Positions 42,017 to 49,623 of a stretch of DNA of 64,000 bases are shown here, piece after piece. Source of the stretch: Flavobacterium branchiicola (lineage in GTDB: Bacteria > Bacteroidota > Bacteroidia > Flavobacteriales > Flavobacteriaceae); contig NZ_JAGYWA010000004.1 in the NCBI RefSeq assembly GCF_018383905.1, positions 537,201 to 601,200 of the forward strand, given 5' to 3'. Position numbers and translations under genes: made by a program. The notes beneath the pieces were generated by a model that worked only from the letters and a program-made list of their open reading frames with translations, was not told the origin of the DNA and did not search any database. Position 1 is the first letter of the stretch. Each line of letters starts with the position of its first letter.

Positions 42017-42622
42017 TTATAAAGTTTTAAAAGTTTCTTCTAAGTGTTTGGTATATTCATCTTTAAAGATAACGATATTTTCTGGTGTTGCCCCTTTTTC
42101 GACATCATGAAAATGAAAACCGTCTATTCTTTCCATTCCGGTGAATTTATTCATTTTATGAAAGCCAAACATTACGCCATCATCAACAGAAGTTTCTTCA
42201 AAGAATTCTCCCGGAAGTGTAAAAGCAGTTTTTGGAGCATTCCAGCTTGTAGTCAGCATATATTTGCGTCCGTGTAAAAGTCCGCCAGTTCCATAATTGA
42301 TATCGGGATTTACGCGGCTTCTACCATCGTTTTTATAAATTCCGTTGCTATGTCCTTGAGTAAAAACATCATCAATATATTTTTTGAAAAGATTCGGAAT
42401 TTGAAACCACCAAACCGGCGTATGATAAATAATTAAATCTGCCCAAACGAATTTTTCCACTTCTTCCTGAAGGTCGATTTCGTTTTCGATATGTGTTGTT
42501 TTTATTTCGTAATTGTTGTTTTTAGAAAAGAATTCAGTTGTCCAGTCCTGAACGGTTTGATTGAACTGACCTCCTGAATGTGCGAATTTTTGTCCGCCGT
42601 TGATTATAAATACTTTTTTCAT
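42017..42622 (-). CDS. MdaB-type NAD(P)H-dependent quinone oxidoreductase
   Basis: A 201-residue flavodoxin-fold protein with KKVFIINGGQKFAHSGGQFN, DLIIYHTPVWWFQIPNLFKKYIDDVFTQG and YMLTTSWNAP, matching MdaB. It reduces quinones by two electrons with FAD and NAD(P)H. I chose ATG 42622. An upstream GTG at 42649 would begin inside the ACACATAG repeat. First gene of the three-gene operon. Confidence 0.9.
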   Translation of the reverse strand: MKKVFIINGGQKFAHSGGQFNQTVQDWTTEFFSKNNNYEIKTTHIENEIDLQEEVEKFVWADLIIYHTPVWWFQIPNLFKKYIDDVFTQGHSNGIYKNDGRSRVNPDINYGTGGLLHGRKYMLTTSWNAPKTAFTLPGEFFEETSVDDGVMFGFHKMNKFTGMERIDGFHFHDVEKGATPENIVIFKDEYTKHLEETFKTL

Positions 42623-42644
42623 TTTTAAGTTTTTATTTGTTTTT

Positions 42645-42949
42645 AACACATAGAAACATAGATTTTTTCTTTCTCAAAAAGGGAACTGAAAGAAACTAGT
42701 TTCTAACACATAGTTTTCAAAGTTTGTCATTCCGAGGAACGAGGAATCTTCGCGAGTAACGCTACAAAGATTGGCGGCAAACGTTATGGAAACCCGCGTG
42801 TGATTTGCTTCGCCTGTTCGCTATCGCTCGGGTCTCCTTACGTCGAAATGACAATATTGTATAAACTATGTTTGTTTTTTTTTTTTGCAAGTGAAACGCC
42901 TTTTTAAAGCTTTTAATCCCGATGGCTATCGGGAATGTTTCTATGTGTT
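42645..42949. repeat. ACACATAG element, copy 3, with nested repeats
   Basis: Starts AACACATAGAAACATAG and ends GTTTCTATGTGTT, as in copies 1 and 2, but is 305 bp instead of 135. At 42723-42855 it contains a TTTGTCATTCCGAGG...GAAATGACAA element, which itself contains the 27-bp unit (42807-42833). At 42919-42936 it holds TCCCGATGGCTATCGGGA. It fills the spacer between the MdaB and aldo/keto reductase genes. Confidence 0.75.
42723..42855. repeat. TTTGTCATTYCGACG element, copy e, nested in another repeat
   Basis: Left end TTTGTCATTCCGAGGAACGA, right end CTCCTTACGTCGAAATGACA. ACGCTACAAAGATTGG in the middle matches other copies. It contains the 27-bp unit between GATTT and CTCCTTAC. Confidence 0.7.
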
Positions 42950-42956
42950 TAAATAT

Positions 42957-43943
42957 TTATTTTATTTTAGCAATTGCCTGATTGATAAACTCTAATTCTG
43001 AAGCTGATAAATCGAAATCCATTGTTTTGGCGTTTGAAATCGCTTGTTCTGCATTTCTTGCTCCTGCCAGAACTATCGAAATTCCTTTTTGTAAAGTAGT
43101 CCAGCGAAGAACCAATTGAGAAATCGAAATGTGTTTAGAATTTGCCAAAGCGCTTAATTCTTCGATTAAAGTTTTTACCTTTTGAAGATCAAACTGCCCG
43201 AAATAACCATTACGGTGATCGTTTTCTTTTAATTTACTGTCTGTAAAATACTTTCCGGTTAATAAACCTCTTTCCATTGGACTGTAAGCTATGATTCCGA
43301 TATTTTCAGCGATGGTGAATGGAAGTAAATCAGCTTCTATTTTACGATTCAGCATACTGTAAGCAACCTGATTTGAAGCAATCTGAACTGTTTTTTGTGC
43401 TTCCTGAATTTGAGGAATACTATAATTACTTACTCCAAATGCTCTGATTTTTCCTTGTTGAATTAAAGTTTCAACAGCTTCCATTGTTTCAGAAATTGGA
43501 GTAGTGGAGTCTGGCCAGTGAATTTGTAATAAATCAATATAATCGGTTTGAAGGCGTTTTAAGCTTTCTTCAATTTCTTTTATAACACTAGCTTTTGATG
43601 AATATTTGTAAACCGGAATTTTCTTGCCGTTATCATCGGCATCAAAAAAGAAATCGCCTTTTCCGTTGTTGCTTCCGTCCCAAACCAGACCAAATTTGGT
43701 TAATAACTGAACTTTAGAACGATCCTGAGTTTTAAGAGCTTCTCCGATCATTTCTTCGCTTAAGCCAAATCCGTAAAAAGGAGCGGTGTCAATTGTAGTA
43801 ACTCCATGATCGATTGATGCATGAATAGAGTCGATAGAATCTTTCTTTTCATTTCCGCCCCACATGTTTCCGCCAATAGCAAAAGCACCGTAAGTAATTG
43901 TTGATAATTGAAGTTCTGAATTACCTAATTTTCTATATTCCAT
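42957..43943 (-). CDS. Aldo/keto reductase
   Basis: A 328-residue enzyme. It begins MEYRKLGNSELQLSTITYGA and has the catalytic tetrad regions TIDTAPFYGFGLSEE (Asp, Tyr), LTKFGLVWDG (Lys) and LLQIHWPDS (His). NADPH-dependent carbonyl reduction is expected; the substrate is unknown. The ATG at 43943 is chosen over an upstream TTG. An AraC regulator is divergent, and TAATTTTG at 43977-43984 on the minus strand is a possible -7 box. Confidence 0.9.
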   Translation of the reverse strand: MEYRKLGNSELQLSTITYGAFAIGGNMWGGNEKKDSIDSIHASIDHGVTTIDTAPFYGFGLSEEMIGEALKTQDRSKVQLLTKFGLVWDGSNNGKGDFFFDADDNGKKIPVYKYSSKASVIKEIEESLKRLQTDYIDLLQIHWPDSTTPISETMEAVETLIQQGKIRAFGVSNYSIPQIQEAQKTVQIASNQVAYSMLNRKIEADLLPFTIAENIGIIAYSPMERGLLTGKYFTDSKLKENDHRNGYFGQFDLQKVKTLIEELSALANSKHISISQLVLRWTTLQKGISIVLAGARNAEQAISNAKTMDFDLSASELEFINQAIAKIK

Positions 43944-44005
43944 GGTTGTAATTTTTTCTGTTTTAATTTTATAGGGCAAAATTATACTGTTTTTACGAGT
44001 TGTAT

Positions 44006-44038
44006 TTGGTATATATTTGTCTTTTTTAGGTATATTTG
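44006..44038 (+). promoter_or_regulatory. Probable promoter of the AraC-type gene
   Basis: TTG at 44006-44008 and TATATTTG at 44031-44038 are 22 bases apart, close to the Bacteroidota consensus. A second TATATTTG is at 44012-44019. The start codon is 24 bases downstream. Confidence 0.5.
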
Positions 44039-44062
44039 CATTTTAAATTAATTTTTGTAAAA

Positions 44063-44908
44063 ATGAAAAAAGAAAATTTATACGAGCCTTTTACAGTTTC
44101 TTTTGAAACGCTGGATGAATATCCGGATGTAGGCGATCGCCATAATTTTTTTGAGTTAGTTTATATTTTGGAAGGAACTGGAAGGCAGTGTATCAATAAA
44201 AATATTTTTGAATACGATGCCGGACATATGTTTTTATTAACGCCTGAAGATTGTCATAATTTTACCATCGAGACTAAAACAAAGTTTTTCTTTTTGAGAT
44301 TCAATGATATTTATTTGAAAAATTCGAGTCTACAGAATGAAAACATTCAGCGATTAGAATATATTTTACAAAATGCCAATCATCAGCCGGGTTGTATCCT
44401 GAAAAATGAGGCCGATAAATGTCTGGTAAAAGTGATGGTAGAAGCCGTTATTCGCGAATACGAGGATAAAGATGTTTATAATCAGGAATTGATTCAGCAA
44501 TTGGTAAATACTCTTATAATTATCGTGGCCAGAAATATTGCTAAATATCTTCCCGAGCAGGTAAGTATTGGTTGTGAGGCAAAAGCAATGGATATTTTAC
44601 AATATATTCAGAATAATATTTATTATCCTGAAAAGATTAAAGCAGAATCAATTAGTGAATATTTCGGAATTTCTAATACGTATTTAGGACGTTATTTTAA
44701 GAAACATGCCAGCGAAACTATGCAGCAATATATTAGTAACTACAAAACTAAACTAATTGAGCATCGCTTGCAGTTTAGTGATAAACGTATCAATGAAATT
44801 GCTTATGAATTTGGTTTTACGGATGAAAGCCACTTTAATAAATTCTTTAAAAAACAAAAAGGGAATAGTCCTTCGGAGTTTAGGAAAACAATTCGATTGA
44901 GTGCTTAA
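44063..44908 (+). CDS. AraC-family transcriptional regulator
   Basis: A 281-residue regulator. The N-terminal cupin-like domain has HNFFELVYILEGTGRQCINKN and MFLLTPEDCHNFTI. The C-terminal double helix-turn-helix includes SISEYFGISNTYLGRYFKKH and INEIAYEFGFTDESHFNKFFKKQKGNSPSEFRK. It is divergent from the aldo/keto reductase and may control it. ATG 44063 is chosen over an upstream TTG inside the promoter. Confidence 0.9.
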   Translation: MKKENLYEPFTVSFETLDEYPDVGDRHNFFELVYILEGTGRQCINKNIFEYDAGHMFLLTPEDCHNFTIETKTKFFFLRFNDIYLKNSSLQNENIQRLEYILQNANHQPGCILKNEADKCLVKVMVEAVIREYEDKDVYNQELIQQLVNTLIIIVARNIAKYLPEQVSIGCEAKAMDILQYIQNNIYYPEKIKAESISEYFGISNTYLGRYFKKHASETMQQYISNYKTKLIEHRLQFSDKRINEIAYEFGFTDESHFNKFFKKQKGNSPSEFRKTIRLSA

Positions 44909-44942
44909 AATGGCTCGAGATGACGCTGATTTGAATGGATTT

Positions 44943-45428
44943 TTATCTAACTATCGTAGTTTCTGTTAGTTTAATATCTTCTGGTTTTGCGTTTTTGTTG
45001 CTAAGTAGTAACTGATTTATTGCACTAAATTCTGCACTTCTTCCAGCTATTTTTATGATGCTTTCGTGAGATAGGTTGTTAAAGCGCTTTTCTGAGATGT
45101 GAAATATTATTTGATATGATTGAGTGTTTTTAAAACTCTTTTTTGTTTCTTTTTTGTTTGAATAAATTTCATTATAGGTTGGACTCCAATTTATTTTTGG
45201 AAGAAATAGTCGAACAAAGGCTATCGGGAGAAAGATGTAAATTTCTTGAGCTTCAAAAACGTTTTCACAAATCCCACATATTTTTTCATACAAACTATCT
45301 TCATCAAAAAAATCTTCTGAAGAACTCATAAGAAGGATTGATTTTTCAACTGAATTTGAAAAGCTTTGGGATATTAAATCTTTTGACTCGCTTGTTTTTG
45401 TTTTTTGGAGAAAATCAAAAAATCCCAT
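44943..45428 (-). CDS. Hypothetical protein
   Basis: A 161-residue protein I do not recognise. It begins MGFFDFLQKTKTSESKDLIS and is rich in Ser, Asn and Ile. No signal peptide or clear membrane helix is seen; one hydrophobic stretch (IYIFLPIAFVRLFLP) is near residue 65-80. It lies 20 bases after the NlpC/P60 gene on the same strand. MGFFDFL-type starts are common among small cytoplasmic proteins of contact or toxin loci, but nothing else supports that here. Confidence 0.55.
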   Translation of the reverse strand: MGFFDFLQKTKTSESKDLISQSFSNSVEKSILLMSSSEDFFDEDSLYEKICGICENVFEAQEIYIFLPIAFVRLFLPKINWSPTYNEIYSNKKETKKSFKNTQSYQIIFHISEKRFNNLSHESIIKIAGRSAEFSAINQLLLSNKNAKPEDIKLTETTIVR

Positions 45429-45448
45429 ATTTAGGTTATTTGAAAAAG

Positions 45449-46210
45449 TTAGATAATCTTCTTAATCACACGAAGTTTGTGTGTATGCTTATTTATTTCC
45501 GGATTGTAAATTCCCGTATGGTCTAAACGGTCAATACGTACTTTTCCACTTGCGTGAATGATGTAATTGTTTTCCATTATAATACCAACGTGAATAATGT
45601 TTCCTTCGTCATTATCAAAAAAGGCCAAATCTCCCGGTTCACTTTCTTCAATAAAACTTAACGGGTCTCCTTCAAGAGCTTGTTGCGAAGCGTCGCGGTG
45701 AATTTTGTAACCATTTAGTTTGTAAACCATTTGTGTAAAACCGGAACAATCAATTCCGAATGGTGTTTTACCTCCCCATAAATAAGGCGCATTCAAATAC
45801 ATGAACGCAGTACTTATAAGAGCATTTTTTGGTTTAATACCGCTGGTTTTTGTTCCTTCAAAATCAAAATTTGAAGTATTGATTTCGCTGTTGTTTAAAA
45901 ATGATAGTGAAGCTCCTAATGGAATTGGAAGTAATAAATTATCCGGTGCAGTGATATAATCAATTAAATCAGCGTTTAGTATAATCGCTTCATTACTTAA
46001 TTGTTTATACTGTGCCTCAGAAATTATCTGATATTGTTTAGAATCTACCCAGCCTACGTAGTCATCAAATTGAATTTTTATACGTGCCCATTGATTCTGG
46101 CGCTCTAAAATTTCGATATGTTCGCCAAACAACAATTGCGTAACGATTTCACTTCTGTCACTTGGTTCAGATCGAACGGGTACTATGGCTAGATTGCAAA
46201 TTCCGAACAT
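45449..46210 (-). CDS. NlpC/P60 peptidoglycan hydrolase with SH3 domains
   Basis: A 253-residue C40 peptidase. The N-terminal half has SH3-like segments (VPVRSEPSDRSEIVTQLLFGE, WARIKIQFDDYVGWV). The catalytic domain has YLWGGKTPFGIDCSGFTQMVY with the active Cys, and IIHVGIIMENNYIIHASG with the active His. It should cut peptide cross-links of peptidoglycan. No clear signal peptide is visible, though related Bacteroidota proteins often lack an obvious one. Confidence 0.88.
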   Translation of the reverse strand: MFGICNLAIVPVRSEPSDRSEIVTQLLFGEHIEILERQNQWARIKIQFDDYVGWVDSKQYQIISEAQYKQLSNEAIILNADLIDYITAPDNLLLPIPLGASLSFLNNSEINTSNFDFEGTKTSGIKPKNALISTAFMYLNAPYLWGGKTPFGIDCSGFTQMVYKLNGYKIHRDASQQALEGDPLSFIEESEPGDLAFFDNDEGNIIHVGIIMENNYIIHASGKVRIDRLDHTGIYNPEINKHTHKLRVIKKII

Positions 46211-46281
46211 TTAGGGTAATTTATTAGTTGAAAATCAGGAGTAATTAATTTCTAATAACTCCTGATTTAGTATGATATTGT

Positions 46282-47460
46282 TTAAGCTCTTTCGATAACA
46301 ATTGCAGAAGCACCACCACCACCATTACAGATTGCAGCAGCTCCGGTTTTTGCATTGTTTTGTTCCAGAACATTGATTAAAGTTACGATAATTCTTGCTC
46401 CCGAACAACCAAGCGGATGTCCTAAAGAAACAGCACCACCGTTTACGTTTACTTTATCGTTATCAAGATTTAAGATTTTTGAATTAGCTAAGCCAACTAC
46501 AGAAAAAGCCTCATTGAATTCGAAATAATCAACATCTGAAATAGAGATTCCAGCTTTATCCAACGCTTTTGGTAATGCTTTGGCAGGGCTAGTAGTAAAC
46601 CATTTTGGTTCCTGTGCAGCATCAGCATAACCTTTTATGTAGGCAAGAGGTTTTAAACCTAATGCTGTAGCTTTTTCTTCAGACATTAAAATTAATGCAG
46701 CAGCTCCGTCATTAATAGTAGAAGCATTTGCAGCAGTAACAGTTCCGTCTTTTGTAAAAACAGCGCCTAAAGAAGGAATTTTATCTAATTTCACATTAGT
46801 ATATTCTTCATCTTTTGAAAAGATAACAGGTTCACCACGTCTTTGAGGAACTTCGACAGGAACAACTTCATTATCAAATTTTCCGGCATCCCATGCTTTT
46901 GCACTTCTTTCATAAGACTGAATAGCGAAAGCATCCTGTTCTTCACGGCTGATGTTATATTCAGTTGCACATAAATCAGCGCAAACTCCCATTGCGTTAT
47001 TATCGTAAGCATCTGTCAAACCATCCTTCTGCATTCCGTCAAGCATAGTTGCAGGACCAAACTTATTTCCGGCACGCATTTGTACGTAATGTGGAATCAA
47101 GCTCATACTTTCCATTCCACCCGCAACTACAATTTCAGCGTCTCCGCATGCAATTGCCTGCGCGGCAAACATCACAGCTTTCATTCCCGAAGCACAAACT
47201 TTGTTTACTGTTGTCGCAGCAACTTCTTCAGACAGACCGGCAAAAAGTGCCGCCTGACGTGCAGGAGCTTGTCCAACTCCAGCCTGAATTACGTTACCCA
47301 TGAAAACTTCATCAACTAATTTTGGGTCCAGGTTAATTTTTTGAAGGGCTCCTTTTATAGCGGCAGCGCCTAATTTTGGTGCGGGTACGGTAGATAAACC
47401 TCCCATGAAACTTCCGATAGGTGTTCTAACGGCAGAAACGATAACAACTCTTTTGTTCAT
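46282..47460 (-). CDS. Acetyl-CoA C-acyltransferase (thiolase)
   Basis: A 392-residue thiolase. The nucleophile is in VNKVCASGMKAVM (about residue 88), the second Cys in GHPLGCSGARI, and NEAFSVVGLAN carries the active His. It joins or cleaves acetyl-CoA units in fatty-acid breakdown or acetoacetyl-CoA synthesis; length fits both. It is transcribed from a good promoter upstream at 47486-47516 and has no operon partner in this window. Confidence 0.93.
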   Translation of the reverse strand: MNKRVVIVSAVRTPIGSFMGGLSTVPAPKLGAAAIKGALQKINLDPKLVDEVFMGNVIQAGVGQAPARQAALFAGLSEEVAATTVNKVCASGMKAVMFAAQAIACGDAEIVVAGGMESMSLIPHYVQMRAGNKFGPATMLDGMQKDGLTDAYDNNAMGVCADLCATEYNISREEQDAFAIQSYERSAKAWDAGKFDNEVVPVEVPQRRGEPVIFSKDEEYTNVKLDKIPSLGAVFTKDGTVTAANASTINDGAAALILMSEEKATALGLKPLAYIKGYADAAQEPKWFTTSPAKALPKALDKAGISISDVDYFEFNEAFSVVGLANSKILNLDNDKVNVNGGAVSLGHPLGCSGARIIVTLINVLEQNNAKTGAAAICNGGGGASAIVIERA

Positions 47461-47485
47461 TTTCTGTTTATAATAGTTAATCTAG

Positions 47486-47516
47486 CAAATTTACTGTTTA
47501 TTTGAATAAATTCAAA
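47486..47516 (-). promoter_or_regulatory. Thiolase promoter (TTTG-N19-TAAATTTG)
   Basis: On the minus strand TTTG (47513-47516) is followed by 19 bases and TAAATTTG (47486-47493), a near-perfect Bacteroidota promoter 26 bases before the start codon. Confidence 0.7.
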
Positions 47517-47635
47517 TTTTGTATTGAAACGTGTTTATTTTAAATTTAGATGAAATTTTTATTATTTCTATTTGTTTGATTGTGAAGTATTTTGAAAAAA
47601 CTTTTAAAAAAAGATGAAAAAAAGCTTGAAAATAG

Positions 47636-47666
47636 TTGTGAGATATGGAATGTTGTCTTACATTTG
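47636..47666 (+). promoter_or_regulatory. tRNA operon promoter (TTG-N20-TACATTTG)
   Basis: TTG at 47636-47638 and TACATTTG at 47659-47666 have consensus spacing. The tRNA-Ser gene begins 33 bases downstream, so this probably drives all three tRNA genes. Confidence 0.7.
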
Positions 47667-47698
47667 CACTCGCAAAACAGAACACGTTTCTTGAGCTT

Positions 47699-47782
47699 GG
47701 AGAGGTGCCAGAGCGGTAATGGAGCAGATTGCTAATCTGTCGACGGGTAACCGTCGCCAGGGTTCGAGTCCCTGTCTCTCCG
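47699..47782 (+). tRNA. tRNA-Ser (GCT)
   Basis: GGAGAGG pairs with TCTCTCC in the acceptor stem, followed by G. The anticodon arm reads GCAGATT-GCT-AATCTGT. A long variable arm (CGACGGGTAACCGTCG) marks it as serine. The T arm has GGTTCGAGTCC. No CCA is encoded. Confidence 0.95.
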
Positions 47783-47796
47783 CTTAAATTTTGCCT

Positions 47797-47871
47797 CGGG
47801 GTGTAGCGTAGCCCGGTTATCGCGCCTGCTTTGGGAGCAGGAGGCCGCAGGTTCGAATCCTGCCACCCCGA
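47797..47871 (+). tRNA. tRNA-Pro (TGG)
   Basis: CGGGGTG pairs with CACCCCG. The anticodon arm is CCTGC-TTTGGGA-GCAGG with anticodon TGG. The T arm has GGTTCGAATCC. It lies 14 bases after tRNA-Ser. Confidence 0.95.
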
Positions 47872-47901
47872 CTAAACTTTACCATAAGTTTTAAAAAAAA
47901 T

Positions 47902-47975
47902 GGTTCCATAGCTCAGCTGGATAGAGCAACGCACTTCTAATGCGTAGGTCGAAGGTTCGAATCCTTCTGGGATCA
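47902..47975 (+). tRNA. tRNA-Arg (TCT)
   Basis: GGTTCCA pairs with TGGGATC with G-T positions. The anticodon arm is ACGCA-CTTCTAA-TGCGT with anticodon TCT. The T arm has GGTTCGAATCC. It is the last gene of the tRNA operon. Confidence 0.93.
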
Positions 47976-47978
47976 CAA

Positions 47979-48010
47979 CAAAAGCCACTCAATTTGAGTG
48001 GCTTTTTTGT
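47979..48010 (+). terminator. tRNA operon terminator
   Basis: AAAAGCCACTCAA and TTGAGTGGCTTTTTTG form a tight stem and T-run directly after tRNA-Arg. Confidence 0.85.
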
Positions 48011-48052
48011 TTTACACAACTTTAGTTTCTTCATGAATCTTTCATCCAGTAC

Positions 48053-48439
48053 TTGCAACCTGTAGGCTGGATAAAATTTGACCGAACTGCAGATCAGATT
48101 AAGGTAAATGATTATGATGCTGTATTTATTCCGGGTGGAGCTTGGAATCCGGATAATCTTCGAAATGATAAAGATATTATCAAGTTTGTTCAGGATTTTA
48201 ACAAATCGGGAAAACTAATAGCGGCTATTTGTCACGCACCGGTAGTTTTAGCATCGGCTGATATTTTAAAAGGAAGAAAACTAACCGGTTACTGGAATAT
48301 TCAGGTAGATTTGAAAAATGCGGGAGCAACTATAGTAGAGGCACCTGTTGTGACAGATGGAAATATAATAACAAGCAGACATTCTATAGATGTAGCAGAT
48401 TTTTCTAAAGCTGTTGAAAACTGGTTGCTTAAAAAGTAA
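48053..48439 (+). pseudogene. 5'-truncated PfpI/DJ-1-family gene
   Basis: The open frame gives 128 residues with the middle and end of a PfpI/DJ-1 protein: YDAVFIPGGAWNPDNLR, IAAICHAPVVLASADIL with the nucleophile Cys, and TSRHSIDVADFSKAVENWL. Whole family members have about 170-190 residues. The N-terminal strand and the early catalytic Glu are missing, and the only start is a TTG at 48053. Only 43 bases separate it from the tRNA terminator, so the lost part is not upstream. It looks like a remnant cut at the tRNA locus. Confidence 0.75.
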
Positions 48440-48590
48440 TTAAAATTCATAGATAGGAAGATGTAAATATGATTTGATAGTGAAGAAGATAATTTTTCAT
48501 CACTATCAAAATCATTTATTATGTAAGTTGATTTTTAATGCTTAAATTCCGTATGTATTATTTAAGAATGATTATTTATAAAATAGTAGT

Positions 48591-49235
48591 ATGAAAGCAC
48601 TGGTTATTGGAGCGACAGGCGCAACAGGAGATTTTTTGGTTGATGAACTTCTTCTGGACAAATATTATACATCAGTTACAATTTTTGTGCGAAAGCCAAC
48701 AGGAAAGCAAAATCCGAAACTCACGGAGCATGTTATTGATTTTTCAAATATTGAGATTTATAAGGATTTGATTGTTGGAGATGTTTTCTTTTCTTGTTTA
48801 GGAACTACATTAAAAGCTGCGGGTTCTAAGGAAAACCAATGGAAGATAGATTATGAAATTCCTTCTGCTTTTGCTTCGTTAGCCCGTGAAAATGGAGTTT
48901 CTTCAGTTGTCTTGTTATCTGCGTACGGAGCTTCAGCACAAAGCAGTGTTTTTTATTCTCAAATAAAAGGTAAACTCGAGGATAAGATTGCACAGCTTAA
49001 TTTTGAACAGTATATTATCTTTCGGCCAGGTTTGCTCTTAAGAGAAGGTACAGATCGATTTGCAGAGAAAATTTCCGGTTCTGTTCTAAAAGGGCTGAAT
49101 GCAATAGGTCTGTTTAGTAATTTTAAGCCATTACCAACCGATCTTTTGGCTGAAAAATTAGCAAAAGCGCCAAACGTATTGCCTGATGGCACCTCAATAA
49201 TTGAATTGGAAAAAATATTCACATTGCGGGATTAG
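48591..49235 (+). CDS. NAD(P)-binding Rossmann-fold protein (HTATIP2-like)
   Basis: A 214-residue short protein with MKALVIGATGATGDFLVDELL (GxxGxxG), DVFFSCLGTTLKAAGSK, and SVVLLSAYGASAQSSVFYSQIKGKLED, where Tyr and Lys fit an SDR-like pair. Similar proteins are NAD(P)H-binding oxidoreductases of unknown substrate. It stands alone after the truncated PfpI gene. Confidence 0.8.
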   Translation: MKALVIGATGATGDFLVDELLLDKYYTSVTIFVRKPTGKQNPKLTEHVIDFSNIEIYKDLIVGDVFFSCLGTTLKAAGSKENQWKIDYEIPSAFASLARENGVSSVVLLSAYGASAQSSVFYSQIKGKLEDKIAQLNFEQYIIFRPGLLLREGTDRFAEKISGSVLKGLNAIGLFSNFKPLPTDLLAEKLAKAPNVLPDGTSIIELEKIFTLRD

Positions 49236-49623
49236 ATTTATCTGGCAAAAAAAAGGAAAATTTACAGGGAGATAAGAAATTAATAAATTCTGTCTATAAA
49301 TGCAGAAATGATAATAAGTTTAGATAAATATTATTTTTAAAGAAAAACCGTCTTGATGTAAAAATTTAGACGGTTTTTTTTTAGATGAAATAGAATAATA
49401 GGATAAAATATTATTTGAAGTTTAATTTATTGTTATTCAGCTTGTTAAAATTTAATTTAAAGAAAGGTGAAAGAATTATTTGTACTATTTTTACTAGATT
49501 TTCTAAGTATGGAATTTATTTGATATAAATATGAAATAGGGCTGAGTGAGATAAGTTTTATAACTCTTAGAAGCAGAAGGCGGGTTAAAAAGTAAAGTAT
49601 TGTTAATAATTAATAGCGACATT
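49236..49623. other. AT-rich intergenic region
   Basis: It holds a terminator at 49343-49382 and otherwise AT-rich sequence with no clear TAnnTTTG promoter, palindromic repeat or gene that I can see. The start of the fusion gene is preceded by TAATAGCGACATT rather than an A-rich leader. Confidence 0.5.
49343..49382 (+). terminator. Terminator in the spacer after the Rossmann-fold gene
   Basis: AAAAACCGTCT and AGACGGTTTTTTTT form a stem around a 14-17 base loop, about 110 bases past the stop at 49235. Confidence 0.65.

Noticed and set aside
42623..42649. Longer MdaB start at an upstream GTG
   Set aside because: The added part overlaps the end of an ACACATAG repeat and precedes the clear MKKVFIINGG start of the flavodoxin fold.
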